From assembly GCA_945865645.1 (NCBI GenBank), contig CAMBEI010000011.1, positions 1 through 57,759 on the forward strand: DNA of 57,759 bases, read 5' to 3'. Source of the stretch: Chitinophaga pinensis. Its GTDB lineage: Bacteria; Bacteroidota; Bacteroidia; Chitinophagales; Chitinophagaceae. Under the pieces are notes generated by a model. That model ran no database searches and was not told the origin of the DNA. It worked only from the letters and a program-made list of their open reading frames with translations. Positions 1-8,524 of the stretch are shown here, in pieces. The translations under genes were made by a program, and so were the position numbers. The stretch's first letter is position 1. Each line of letters begins with the position of its first letter.

Positions 1-259
1 AGCCTAATCTTGAATTTATACGAGGATTTACGGCACGATCAATAAAATCTTCCTCTTTATCACTAAGTTCTTCCACAAATTTATCACCCTGTTCCACATA
101 TATATGACAGGTGCTACATGCACATACCCCACCACAATTATGATGTAATTCAATATTATTTTTTAAAGCTACTTCTAACAGTGATTGATCTGCTTCAACA
201 CCTGATAAGACTATTTGCTCAAGCCCCTTTTGTTCAAATTTAAATATTATATTATACAT
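1..259 (-). CDS. 2Fe-2S ferredoxin, adrenodoxin/ISC type (partial, C-terminus off window)
   Basis: This is a small electron carrier of the adrenodoxin/Fdx type, which in ISC systems gives electrons for iron-sulfur cluster assembly in the cytosol. The reading frame starts at the ATG complementary to 257-259 and is open to the window edge, giving 86 residues. The motif CGGVCACSTC is visible, with cluster ligands Cys42, Cys48 and Cys51 in the C-x5-C-x2-C spacing and an extra Cys46. The fourth ligand lies beyond the window. The family is about 105-110 residues, so roughly 20 are missing. A TAnnTTTG element sits upstream at 280-287. Assignment to the ISC pathway rather than another redox partner is inference. 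Confidence 0.85.
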   Translation of the reverse strand, partial: MYNIIFKFEQKGLEQIVLSGVEADQSLLEVALKNNIELHHNCGGVCACSTCHIYVEQGDKFVEELSDKEEDFIDRAVNPRINSRLG

Positions 260-273
260 AAGTTGCAAATTTC

Positions 274-287
274 GGTTTGCAAACCTA
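274..287 (-). promoter_or_regulatory. Ferredoxin promoter (-7 element) overlapped by a 12-bp palindrome
   Basis: On the minus strand TAGGTTTG (280-287) matches the Bacteroidota -7 consensus TAnnTTTG, about 20 bp upstream of the ferredoxin ATG. A perfect palindrome, GGTTTGCAAACC at 274-285, overlaps it and could be an operator. The operator role is inference. Confidence 0.45.
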
Positions 288-392
288 GTTTAAATTACTA
301 AATAGGGAAAAAATTACTTCTTTGCCGCTTGATGATTAAATTTGTTTAATCAAATTCTTCGATTATATTTATTTAAAATCAATCAAAACCTA

Positions 393-1040
393 ATGAGTTC
401 AAATTTAAAAATATTCATTCAATTTAGTTTATTTCTTTTAAGTATATGCTCACTTTCCTGTAGTGGTAATGATGATGACAATAAATATAAAAAAGACAGT
501 TTAACTACTTTTATACGAAAAGAAACAAAAAAAGAACCTGACGAAAAATACCAGCGACCGCCCATTGTAAATATTGTAGATACCGTTACGGCCAAAATGA
601 TTATTATATATACTAAGGATAGCGCAGCAAACTTTGAACGTATAAGTTTAAAGTTGGGCAAAATATATGGTGCAAAACTGCCTGCGTATTTAAAAAAGAA
701 CAAACTAAAAATAATAGGCCCACCAATGGCCTGGTATAAAAAACAAAAAGCCCCCTACTTTTTTGAAGCGGGTATTCCTATTAACAAAAAAGGGACTAAA
801 TCAATTGCGGGTGTTCAAATAAGAGAAATTAAGGCTGGAAAAGCAGTGATTGCTCATTTTTACGGCCCATTTCAACAACTTCCTTTAGGTTACGATGCTG
901 TTAAAGAATGGATAAAAGACAATAATAAAACACTTGCAGGTTCTCCATACGAAACTTATGTTACGGATCCTGTAGATAAAAATGGTAAACAGGTAGACCC
1001 CTATAAAATAAAAACAGATATTATTTTTCCCATAAAATAA
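393..1040 (+). CDS. Lipoprotein with GyrI-like (AraC effector-binding) domain
   Basis: This is a predicted lipoprotein of 215 residues. The ATG at 393 is preferred over the upstream in-frame TTG at 342, because it puts a basic and hydrophobic signal directly before Cys23 (SLSC). The Cys is followed by SGNDDD, acidic residues like those reported as surface-export signals in Bacteroidota lipoproteins. The remainder resembles the GyrI-like/AraC effector-binding fold: a beta strand IIIYTKD, then FYGPFQQLPLGYDAVKEW, then YETYVTDP and a final TDIIFPIK strand. These domains bind small hydrophobic molecules. No DNA-binding part is present. The ligand is unknown. Confidence 0.75.
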   Translation: MSSNLKIFIQFSLFLLSICSLSCSGNDDDNKYKKDSLTTFIRKETKKEPDEKYQRPPIVNIVDTVTAKMIIIYTKDSAANFERISLKLGKIYGAKLPAYLKKNKLKIIGPPMAWYKKQKAPYFFEAGIPINKKGTKSIAGVQIREIKAGKAVIAHFYGPFQQLPLGYDAVKEWIKDNNKTLAGSPYETYVTDPVDKNGKQVDPYKIKTDIIFPIK

Positions 1041-1136
1041 GCATTAATCCTATCCTAAAAAGGAAAAATGGAAATATTTTTTTATACCGTATAGCCAATT
1101 ACAATTACACATTACTTATGATAATTTAGTTTTAAT

Positions 1137-1985
1137 ATGAACCCCGCACACACATTTAAAGTATTTTACCTGAGAACAAAAATTAAATTAATAGCTACAC
1201 TTTCAATAAGAAAAGCCGCTAAAATAATATTTAAAAGTTTTGTAACCCCTTTTTATAAAGTGATAAGCAAACAGCCTATTAAAAATGCAGAACCTATTCA
1301 ATTTCTTTTAAATAAAAAAATAATAAATGGCTACCAGTGGAACACCCCACAAACTAAAAAAATATTAATTTTACATGGATTTGGATCTGCCGCCTATAAA
1401 TTTAAAGATTACGCTACAATGCTATCAGATAAAGGATTTGAAGTGCTAGCTTTTGACGCTCCTGCACATGGCAAAAGTGACGGTAAAACTACTAATGCTG
1501 TTGAATATAGTGAAATGATAAAAATGGTTATAGATAAATTTGGACCAATACCTATTTTCTTAGCCCATTCTTTTGGAGGTATGGCTTTAAGTCTGGCTCT
1601 AGAGAATGTACCCCATAATAAGAACACAAAAGTAATTTTTATTGCCCCTGCTACCGAAACAACCACTGCAATAGATGGAGCTTTCAACTTATTAAAATTA
1701 AAAAATAAAGTATTGAGGATGGAGTTTGAAAAAATAATTTTTGAAATAAGTGGTCAACAAACTGAATGGTTTTCAATACGTAGAGCTATGCATAATATTA
1801 AAGCATCTGTGCTTTGGATACATGACGAGGATGATGATACTACACCTTGGGCTGATGCATTAAAAGTGAAGGAAGACAACCACAATAATATAAAATTTGT
1901 ACTAACAAAAGGACTAGGGCATCGTAAAATATACCACCATAAAGAGACTAAAAATAAAGTATTAGAATTTATCGAAAATGATTAA
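1137..1985 (+). CDS. Alpha/beta hydrolase
   Basis: This 282-residue protein has the alpha/beta-hydrolase fold of the serine hydrolase class. The oxyanion segment ILHGFGS is at 78-84, the nucleophile elbow AHSFGG places Ser at 145, the acid is probably Asp233 in HDEDDDTTP, and the base is His262 in GLGHRK. The N-terminal 50 residues are basic and hydrophobic and may be an amphipathic membrane contact. It stands alone, with gaps on both sides. The substrate cannot be read from the sequence; esterases, lipases and thioesterases all share this pattern. Confidence 0.85.
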   Translation: MNPAHTFKVFYLRTKIKLIATLSIRKAAKIIFKSFVTPFYKVISKQPIKNAEPIQFLLNKKIINGYQWNTPQTKKILILHGFGSAAYKFKDYATMLSDKGFEVLAFDAPAHGKSDGKTTNAVEYSEMIKMVIDKFGPIPIFLAHSFGGMALSLALENVPHNKNTKVIFIAPATETTTAIDGAFNLLKLKNKVLRMEFEKIIFEISGQQTEWFSIRRAMHNIKASVLWIHDEDDDTTPWADALKVKEDNHNNIKFVLTKGLGHRKIYHHKETKNKVLEFIEND

Positions 1986-2165
1986 AATTTATACCTAATT
2001 CATAAGAATTATTTTGATTTTTCAATTTTAAAGTAATATTGCAGTAAATATTGTTGTTAAAAAAAAAGACAATTGTAGAGATAAATTAACAGTAACCACT
2101 ATTAATGTATTTTTAATAATAAGCTTTACCATAGAAGGGTATAAAGAAAAACACGACTAAAAAAT

Positions 2166-4727
2166 ATGGCTAAAAATCTATTAATAGTAGAGTCTCCAGC
2201 AAAAGCTAAAACCATTGAAGCAATACTTGGAAAAGACTTTGAAGTAAAAAGTTGCTTTGGTCATATACGCGATTTAATAAAGAATGATATGGGTATAGAT
2301 GTGCACAATAATTTTAAACCTACTTATATAATTCCACCAGAAAAAGCAAAAGTTGTAAGTGATTTAAAAAGTATCGCTAAAAAAAGTGAAGTTGTTTGGT
2401 TAGCTTCCGATGAGGATCGTGAGGGAGAAAGCATTAGTTGGCATTTGGCCGAAGTGTTGGGTTTAGATACGAAAACAACTAAGCGTATCGTTTTTCATGA
2501 AATAACAAAACCAGCTATTCAAAAAGCTGTTTTAAATCCACGAATTATTGATATGAACTTGGTAGATGCGCAACAAGCAAGAAGAATAGTTGATCGTATC
2601 GTAGGTTTTGAACTTAGCCCCGTATTGTGGCGCAAGATTGGTATGTCGGGAGGTTTAAGTGCGGGTAGAGTACAAAGTGTTGCCGTAAAATTAATAGTAG
2701 AAAAAGAAAGAGAAATTAACCAATTTACTGCTGTAAGTAGTTTTAAATTAGAAGCCACTTTAACGGCAACCAATTTAAATAATAAGTCACTATCTTTTAA
2801 AGCAGAGGGAGATAAATTTAATAAGGAAGAAGATGCAGATCATTTTTTACAAAGTTGTATTGGAGCCAATTACACCGTTAAAGATATTCAAGTAAGGCCT
2901 GGAAAACGAACACCTGCGGCACCATTTACTACTTCCACCCTGCAACAAGAAGCTAGTCGTAAATTAGGTTATGGGGTAACCAAAACAATGTTGTTGGCAC
3001 AAAAATTGTACGAAAGTGGTAAGATAACTTATATGCGTACCGATAGCGTAAATCTTGGTGATACAGCTATGGATGCAATTAAAGCAGAGATAAAAAGTAG
3101 TTTCGGAGATAAATATTTACAAGTTCGTAAATACAAAAATAAAAATGAAAATGCGCAAGAAGCCCATGAAGCTATACGCCCAACATACATGGAAAATAAA
3201 TCTGTAGATGATGTTGATTTAAACAAATTGTATGAGTTAATTTGGAAAAGAACTATTGCATCTCAGATGACTGATGCGGAATTAGAAAAGACTACCGCTA
3301 AAATAAATATAAGTTCCAACAACGAAGATTTAACAGCGGTTGGAGAAGTATTAAAATTTGATGGATTCTTAAAAGTATATTTAGAAAGTACCGATGAAGA
3401 GGAAGAAAGTGATGAAGCTAATGAAAGTCGCTTACCAAATTTAACCATTGGACAGGTTTTGCAATTTGAGAAAATGACAGCCACCGAAAGGTTTTCCAAA
3501 CATACTGCACGTTATACTGAAGCATCGCTAGTAAAGAAATTAGAGGAGCTTGGCATTGGCAGACCAAGTACCTATGCCCCCACTATTTCTACAATTGTTA
3601 AGCGAAATTATGTTGAGAAAAAAGATAAAGAAGGAGTAAAAAGAGCATTTCGTATTTTAAGATTGCTAAATAATGAAATTAAGAAAATTGCCGACCAGGA
3701 AAATACAGGTGCCGAAAAATCAAAGCTATTCCCAACTGATTTAGGATTAGTTGTTACCGATTTTTTAAGTCTGCATTTTGATAAAGTAATGAACTATTCA
3801 TTTACTGCCGAGATAGAAAAAGAATTTGATGAGATTGCTGATGGCAAAATGCAATGGAATAAAATGGTTGCAGATTTTTATAAGCCTTTTCATGAAGGTG
3901 TGGAGCATACTTTAGAAAATGCCGAGCGTGCAGTTGGCGAAAGAATTTTAGGAAAAGATGAAGCGGGAAAAACTATTATGGCAAGAATGGGAAGATATGG
4001 ACCAATGGTACAGATAGGTTTACCTGATGACGAAGAAAAACCACGTTATGCTAAATTAAAACCTTCTCAAAGTATTGAAACTATAACCATAGAAGAAGCT
4101 CATGAGCTATTTAAATTAGGTACCCCATTAGGCGAACATGAGGGGGTAGAAATATCAGTTAATATTGGACGCTTTGGGCCTTATGTAAAATTTGGTGACC
4201 AATTTATTTCTATTCCTAAAGGAGAAGATCTTACCTCGGTTGATCTTGATAGAGCTATTGAAATTATTCAGGCAAAAAAAGTGGAAGATGCCCCTATTGG
4301 TTTTTATGATGAAAAACCAATTACCAAAGGCAAGGGAAGATTTGGTCCATTTATAAAATGGAACGACATGTTTATTAATATTCCTAGAGCTTATAATTTT
4401 GATATCCTAACACAAAAAGATTGTAATGAACTAATAGAAAAGAAAATTGAAAAAGAAGCAAATCGCTTTATAATACGATGGCCGGAGGAAAAAATTGCTA
4501 TTGAAAATGGCCGCTGGGGAGCATTTATACGCTTTGGAAAAAAAATGTTAAAACTTACAGGTAGTGGCGCAAATGGTAAATACACTACCGAAGAATTAGC
4601 TAACATGAAGCTGGAAGAAGTAAAAAAACTAATTGTTGCTGTAGAACCAAAAGCATTTGATAAAAAGATTAGTGCAAAAAAGAAAAAAGCAGGACTTAAA
4701 AAACCCGCTAAAAAAAATAACATCTAA
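2166..4727 (+). CDS. topA: DNA topoisomerase I
   Basis: This type IA topoisomerase relaxes negative supercoils by passing a strand through a transient single-strand break. The toprim domain begins with LLIVESPAKAKT (Glu9) and carries DEDRE (Asp82, Asp84, Glu86). The catalytic tyrosine is Tyr289 in ITYMRTDS. After about residue 600 there are several topoisomerase C-terminal repeats of the type GRFGPYVKFGD instead of the four-Cys zinc fingers of the E. coli enzyme. A Lys-rich tail ends the protein. At 853 residues this is the usual Bacteroidota length. The gene is transcribed alone and is followed by a terminator hairpin. Confidence 0.97.
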   Translation: MAKNLLIVESPAKAKTIEAILGKDFEVKSCFGHIRDLIKNDMGIDVHNNFKPTYIIPPEKAKVVSDLKSIAKKSEVVWLASDEDREGESISWHLAEVLGLDTKTTKRIVFHEITKPAIQKAVLNPRIIDMNLVDAQQARRIVDRIVGFELSPVLWRKIGMSGGLSAGRVQSVAVKLIVEKEREINQFTAVSSFKLEATLTATNLNNKSLSFKAEGDKFNKEEDADHFLQSCIGANYTVKDIQVRPGKRTPAAPFTTSTLQQEASRKLGYGVTKTMLLAQKLYESGKITYMRTDSVNLGDTAMDAIKAEIKSSFGDKYLQVRKYKNKNENAQEAHEAIRPTYMENKSVDDVDLNKLYELIWKRTIASQMTDAELEKTTAKINISSNNEDLTAVGEVLKFDGFLKVYLESTDEEEESDEANESRLPNLTIGQVLQFEKMTATERFSKHTARYTEASLVKKLEELGIGRPSTYAPTISTIVKRNYVEKKDKEGVKRAFRILRLLNNEIKKIADQENTGAEKSKLFPTDLGLVVTDFLSLHFDKVMNYSFTAEIEKEFDEIADGKMQWNKMVADFYKPFHEGVEHTLENAERAVGERILGKDEAGKTIMARMGRYGPMVQIGLPDDEEKPRYAKLKPSQSIETITIEEAHELFKLGTPLGEHEGVEISVNIGRFGPYVKFGDQFISIPKGEDLTSVDLDRAIEIIQAKKVEDAPIGFYDEKPITKGKGRFGPFIKWNDMFINIPRAYNFDILTQKDCNELIEKKIEKEANRFIIRWPEEKIAIENGRWGAFIRFGKKMLKLTGSGANGKYTTEELANMKLEEVKKLIVAVEPKAFDKKISAKKKKAGLKKPAKKNNI

Positions 4728-4738
4728 CGTATAGTAAA

Positions 4739-4773
4739 ATATAAAAAGCTCTTTAAAACTGCGCTTTTTATAT
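4739..4773 (+). terminator. Terminator hairpin after topA
   Basis: An 11-bp stem (4739-4749 with 4763-4773) and 13-nt loop follow the topA stop by 11 bp. The stem is A-rich on the left and T-rich on the right, as in intrinsic terminators. Confidence 0.6.
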
Positions 4774-4850
4774 TTAATAACATATGTGGAGAATTTTAAT
4801 AACTCCAATTCCTTTCAATTAACGAAATTTATTAAATAATTATAATACAT

Positions 4851-5717
4851 TTGAAAGATAATAATGAAATAATAGCCTTACTCCATTTAATTGACGACCC
4901 TGATGAAGATGTGTATGAAACTGTTTGCGACAAAATTTTTACACTTGGAAAAGATATCATTCCAAATCTTGAAAACCTTTGGGAGAATACAAGTAATGAT
5001 GAAATACAGGAACGCATTGAAATACTAATTCATCGATTACATTTTAGGGATTTAACAGATGATTTTATAAAATGGGCAGCAAAAGAACCCGATCTAATAA
5101 ATGGTGCTATTTTGGTGGCAAGATATCACTATCCAGATATGGATGCAGGGTTTATTTACCAAGAAATTGAAAAATTACGAAGAAATACTTGGCTTGAATT
5201 AAATAACTACCTCACCCCTATTGAAGAAATAAATATTGTTACCAGTATTTTTTATAATTACTATAAACAAAAAGGTGTTGAATTTTCATATACTAATCCA
5301 GATGATTATTTAATTAACAAAACACTAGAAAGTAAAAAAGGTAACGCCTTAAGTAATGGTATTATTTATATTGCCCTTTGTCAACTGCTAGACCTTCCAG
5401 TTAATGCCGTTAATATTCCAAAGCAATTAATACTGGCATATTATAATACCCGGAATGATTTACTTAACCCTAATAAGTTTTTATCAGAAGAAATTAATTT
5501 TTTCATTGATCCTTTAAATGGTCAAATGTACAGTCATCAAGACGTAGATGCCTATTTTGTACGAATTTCCTTACCCCCTATTACTAATTATTTTCGTAAG
5601 CAAAATAATAAACAAATAATTCAATATTTACTAAAAGAGTTAAGTAAATGTTTTGATAACGATAGAAATCGATATAAAATGGATGAACTGATTCAATTGG
5701 CAAATTTACTAGCGTAG
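4851..5717 (+). CDS. SirB1-like transglutaminase-fold protein, probably non-catalytic
   Basis: This 288-residue protein resembles the SirB1/transglutaminase-like family. Residues 1-90 look like helical repeats. The core follows from about 120: EEINIVTSIFYNYY, then the region of GNALSNGIIYIALCQLLDLPVNAVNIP, which matches the segment that is usually GxPxSL...RRLGLPxxGVxxPGHF. The conserved Gly-His-Phe is replaced by PKQL, so the usual His is absent. FFIDPLNG follows. The only plausible start is TTG at 4851, since no in-frame ATG precedes the conserved part. It is convergent with cdd. The role of the family is poorly defined. Confidence 0.7.
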   Translation: MKDNNEIIALLHLIDDPDEDVYETVCDKIFTLGKDIIPNLENLWENTSNDEIQERIEILIHRLHFRDLTDDFIKWAAKEPDLINGAILVARYHYPDMDAGFIYQEIEKLRRNTWLELNNYLTPIEEINIVTSIFYNYYKQKGVEFSYTNPDDYLINKTLESKKGNALSNGIIYIALCQLLDLPVNAVNIPKQLILAYYNTRNDLLNPNKFLSEEINFFIDPLNGQMYSHQDVDAYFVRISLPPITNYFRKQNNKQIIQYLLKELSKCFDNDRNRYKMDELIQLANLLA

Positions 5718-5771
5718 TAATTCGTACACATTTGAATTCGCTTAAAGGCGATTTTTTGCAGAATAATTAAA

Positions 5772-6257
5772 TTATTTTAAATCCACACTACCAAATGAAA
5801 GTGGCAACAGAGAATTAGATTTTTTAATAATAAATACCTTCCCTTCCATGCCGCTTAAAAGTAATCTAATGGGTTGCTTTACCCTATGTTCATATTCTGC
5901 TAAACTTTGTCTACACATACCGCATGGAGAAATGGGGTGCTTGCTTTCGCCATTCATATTATTGTAACTAATAGCCATAGTATCAATAGCAATGTTTGGG
6001 AATAAAGTAGCTGTTGATGATAGCAGTACACGCTCAGCACATAAGCCAACTGGGTAAGCAGCGTTTTCTTGATTAGTGCCTACAACTATTTCACCATTAG
6101 CAAGCTGGGCAACAGCACCAACATTAAAGTTAGAATAAGGTGCGTAAGCTAGTTCTGTAACTTCTCTGGCTTCATTAACCAACCAGGCATCCTGATCATT
6201 TAGTTCACTAACAGAATCATAAACTTCATAGGAAAATTGATATGCTTCTTTATTCAT
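5772..6257 (-). CDS. cdd: Cytidine deaminase
   Basis: This enzyme hydrolytically deaminates cytidine and deoxycytidine to uridine and deoxyuridine in pyrimidine salvage. It has 161 residues. The zinc site is complete: CAE at 73-75 (Cys73 ligand, Glu75 proton shuttle) and PCGMC (Cys112 and Cys115). The substrate-binding segment YSNFNVGA precedes it, and NQENAAYP lies just upstream of CAE. It is on the minus strand downstream of lepB, but the lepB terminator hairpin lies between them, so it is probably transcribed separately. Confidence 0.95.
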   Translation of the reverse strand: MNKEAYQFSYEVYDSVSELNDQDAWLVNEAREVTELAYAPYSNFNVGAVAQLANGEIVVGTNQENAAYPVGLCAERVLLSSTATLFPNIAIDTMAISYNNMNGESKHPISPCGMCRQSLAEYEHRVKQPIRLLLSGMEGKVFIIKKSNSLLPLSFGSVDLK

Positions 6258-6277
6258 AAACTTTTTTTACATTAGAC

Positions 6278-6308
6278 AAAAAATCCTCTCTACAAAAATG
6301 GAGAGAGG
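6278..6308 (-). terminator. Terminator hairpin after lepB
   Basis: On the minus strand a 7-bp stem (CCTCTCT/AGAGAGG, arms at 6302-6308 and 6285-6291) is followed by a run of T. It lies about 47 bp beyond the lepB stop. Confidence 0.7.
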
Positions 6309-6354
6309 AGATAGTCATTTATTAAAGTTAATTTTAAAAATTTAAACAAACAAA

Positions 6355-7860
6355 TTATTTGATCCAAGTAAATAAACGTTTCCAGCGTGGCCCATTTTCG
6401 TAACTAAACCAAATCAAAGAAGCTTTGCCCACCACGTGATCTTCGGGTACAAAACCCCAATAGCGACTATCAAGTGAATTATGCCTATTATCCCCCATTA
6501 GCCAGTAATAGTTCATTTTAAAAGTATAGTTAGTAGCCTCCTTGTTATTTATAAAATATTTACTCCCCTTAACTTCTAATGTGTTGCCTTCATATACAGT
6601 TATACAGCGCTGATATCGAATTAAATTATCGGGAGTTATTGTTATACTTGCACCTTTTTGGGGAATCCAAAGTGAGCCAAAATTATCAGCGGACCAATTT
6701 TTGCCAGTTGAATCAGTGTAATATGGAAACAGATCGTCTCGATGATCAAAAATAAAATCAGATAAAATGTATCCTGACGGCAATTTTAAATTTAATTTTT
6801 CCTCATTGGTAATATTTACCTGGTAAAGATTATTTTTTATCTGCTGTAAATCTCCCTGAGAAACTCGAACGTTAATTCCTAATTCACTTAATTTATCTTC
6901 ATCTAAATAAACTCCATCTGGAACTTGTAATAAATAAAAACGTTCGGAATGAGGAAAATAATCTTCAGGTTTACCATTAATATGCAGCTTGCCATTAATT
7001 ACTTGAATAGTATCGCCAGCTATTCCAACACAACGTTTAATAAAGTTTTCTCTTTTGTCAACAGGCCTAGTAATAATCATATCGCCATAATCCTGCTGAA
7101 CCTTATCCCTGCTAGTTCTTCGAACTTCTTCATAATAAGTAACCCTACTTCCAAAATTAATTTCGTCATTAATTAGAGTATCGTTTACCGGAAAATTAAA
7201 TACAACCGCATCATTTCTTTTTATAGGACTAGCAATCCAGCGAGTATAAGGAATATGTATCCATTCAACATAAGATTTTACATTAAAGCCTGGAATGGTA
7301 TGGTGTACAAAAGGCATAGCAATAGGACTATTAGGTATTCTAGGGCCATATGTTAATTTACTTACAAATAAAAAGTCATTTACAAGCAAGGTTTTTTCCA
7401 TTGATGGTGTTGGAATGGTGTATGCTTCAAAAACAAAAGTGCGTATAATAGTAGCAGCGACTATAGCAAATGCGGCTGCATCAATCCATTCTCGAGTACC
7501 TGATTTTTTATAATTTTTTACGACTGAAATACCTGCATAGCGTTCGTTTTTAGAAAACCCAAGGTAAGGAAAATACACAAATGGCAAAAAGACAGTTGCT
7601 GCATGTTGTGTAAAACCAAACCGACCAAAATGCTCTACAAATTTTATACAAATCCAAATGGTAATAAACTGGCCAGCTACAGGCACTAATTGAAAGAAAA
7701 ACCAATATTTTTTTAGTTGCATTTTTTCAACCATGCACCAAGTGTTGTAAAAAGGTACAAAAGCTTTCCAGCTATCAATACCAGCTTTTTTAAACATCCC
7801 ATAGATGCCAATATGCCACCCTAGTGAGCAAAAAATAAAAACTATCCAACCTATACTCAT
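6355..7860 (-). CDS. lepB: Signal peptidase I (long Bacteroidota form)
   Basis: This membrane serine protease cleaves signal peptides from exported proteins. It has 501 residues against about 320 in E. coli. Two or three hydrophobic segments occupy the first 110 residues, an N-terminal extension common in Bacteroidota. A further transmembrane helix (about 127-145) leads into the catalytic box TIPTPSMEKTL with Ser153. The general base is Lys275 in FIKRCVGIAGD. The last box, YWLMGDNRHNSLDSRYWGF, is intact. More than 100 residues separate the Ser and Lys boxes, and another insertion precedes the final box. A TAnnTTTG promoter element lies 20 bp upstream. Confidence 0.95.
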   Translation of the reverse strand: MSIGWIVFIFCSLGWHIGIYGMFKKAGIDSWKAFVPFYNTWCMVEKMQLKKYWFFFQLVPVAGQFITIWICIKFVEHFGRFGFTQHAATVFLPFVYFPYLGFSKNERYAGISVVKNYKKSGTREWIDAAAFAIVAATIIRTFVFEAYTIPTPSMEKTLLVNDFLFVSKLTYGPRIPNSPIAMPFVHHTIPGFNVKSYVEWIHIPYTRWIASPIKRNDAVVFNFPVNDTLINDEINFGSRVTYYEEVRRTSRDKVQQDYGDMIITRPVDKRENFIKRCVGIAGDTIQVINGKLHINGKPEDYFPHSERFYLLQVPDGVYLDEDKLSELGINVRVSQGDLQQIKNNLYQVNITNEEKLNLKLPSGYILSDFIFDHRDDLFPYYTDSTGKNWSADNFGSLWIPQKGASITITPDNLIRYQRCITVYEGNTLEVKGSKYFINNKEATNYTFKMNYYWLMGDNRHNSLDSRYWGFVPEDHVVGKASLIWFSYENGPRWKRLFTWIK

Positions 7861-7880
7861 GTTTTAAATTTTAATAGTAT

Positions 7881-7888
7881 CAAAAGTA
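7881..7888 (-). promoter_or_regulatory. lepB promoter -7 element
   Basis: TACTTTTG on the minus strand matches TAnnTTTG and lies 20 bp before the lepB ATG. A TTT-rich segment lies about 17 bp further upstream, near the expected -33 position. Confidence 0.45.
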
Positions 7889-7951
7889 CCATAATAAATT
7901 GTTTAAAGGCATTTAAAGTAGATAATGTTTTGAAATGTTTAACAGAAATAA

Positions 7952-8128
7952 AAAATTCTTATCGAAGTAAGAAGATTTTTTTTAACTTCAAAAAACGAAC
8001 TTTACCCAGTTTGGCAAAGAATGCAATATATGAGCATTATAATGGAAGGTAGAATTATATTCAAAAAATATGATAACGACAGATATGCATACATAAAGTG
8101 GTCTGCAGTAAAAGAATTACTTAACTAA
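7952..8128 (+). other. Open-frame fragment, unidentified
   Basis: A frame between two stops runs from 7952 to the TAA at 8126-8128. It includes an ATG at 8042 that would give a 28-residue peptide beginning MEGRIIFKKYDND. The wording looks like the end of a real protein rather than random AT-rich sequence, but I do not recognise it. It sits directly before the recombinase relic and may belong to the same decayed element. The rest of 7861-8145 shows only the lepB promoter. Confidence 0.2.
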
Positions 8129-8145
8129 AAAATCAAGTAAATTTA

Positions 8146-8520
8146 TTGGAAGAACGTTTTGTACTGAAAGACATTACTGCTGATCAATTTGCTAAATTTT
8201 CCAAAAAATACAATAGTAAAATTTACAAAATTGAGGAAGAAAATATGCAACATTGCAATTTGAATTCGAACCTTAAAAAAGCAATTTCAAAAAGTTTAAA
8301 AAAATCTGAGAAAAATAGTCAGCTATGTGATTCAGGGGACTTCTATGACAAGCAGAAACTTCAATACCTATTGTTTCCTGAAGGAATGTTGTATGATAAG
8401 GATAAATAAGCAGTTCGAACCAGAAAAGTGAATTATTTATTTCGTTAAATTGCAGTATAGGCAATGGTTTCAGGCGACCACCAAAAAGGCAATCTTTAAA
8501 AAGATTGCCTTTTTGGTGGT
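8146..8520 (+). pseudogene. Serine recombinase, C-terminal relic with in-frame stops
   Basis: The frame reads like the coiled-coil C-terminal part of Bacteroidota large serine recombinases: EERFVLKDIT, then a coiled segment, then KQKLQYLLFPEGMLYDKDK. It stops at 8407, but the same frame continues AVRTRKVNYLFR, the conserved continuation of this family, before a second stop at 8446. Two further stops follow (8458 and 8497) and the frame then runs in phase into the tRNA-Pro gene as HVGMTRFELATP, a tail I recall from annotated recombinases of this type. The resolvase and zinc-ribbon domains are missing. This is the 3' scar of an element that used the tRNA gene as its attachment site. Confidence 0.7.
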
Positions 8521-8521
8521 C
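8476..8521. terminator. Bidirectional terminator beside tRNA-Pro
   Basis: This is a perfect inverted repeat with 22-nt arms (8476-8497 and 8500-8521) and a 2-nt centre. The inner core GGCAATC/GATTGCC is flanked by A5 on one side and T5 on the other, so it can terminate on both strands. It begins 3 nt beyond the 3' end of the tRNA and is the likely tRNA terminator. It also lies within the reading frame of the recombinase relic. Confidence 0.75.
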
Positions 8522-8524
8522 ATG

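Noticed and set aside
4391..4723. A 110-codon minus-strand ORF with a hydrophobic look at the end of topA
   Set aside because: It is the antisense of the Lys-rich TopA tail, which yields Phe-rich shadow peptides.
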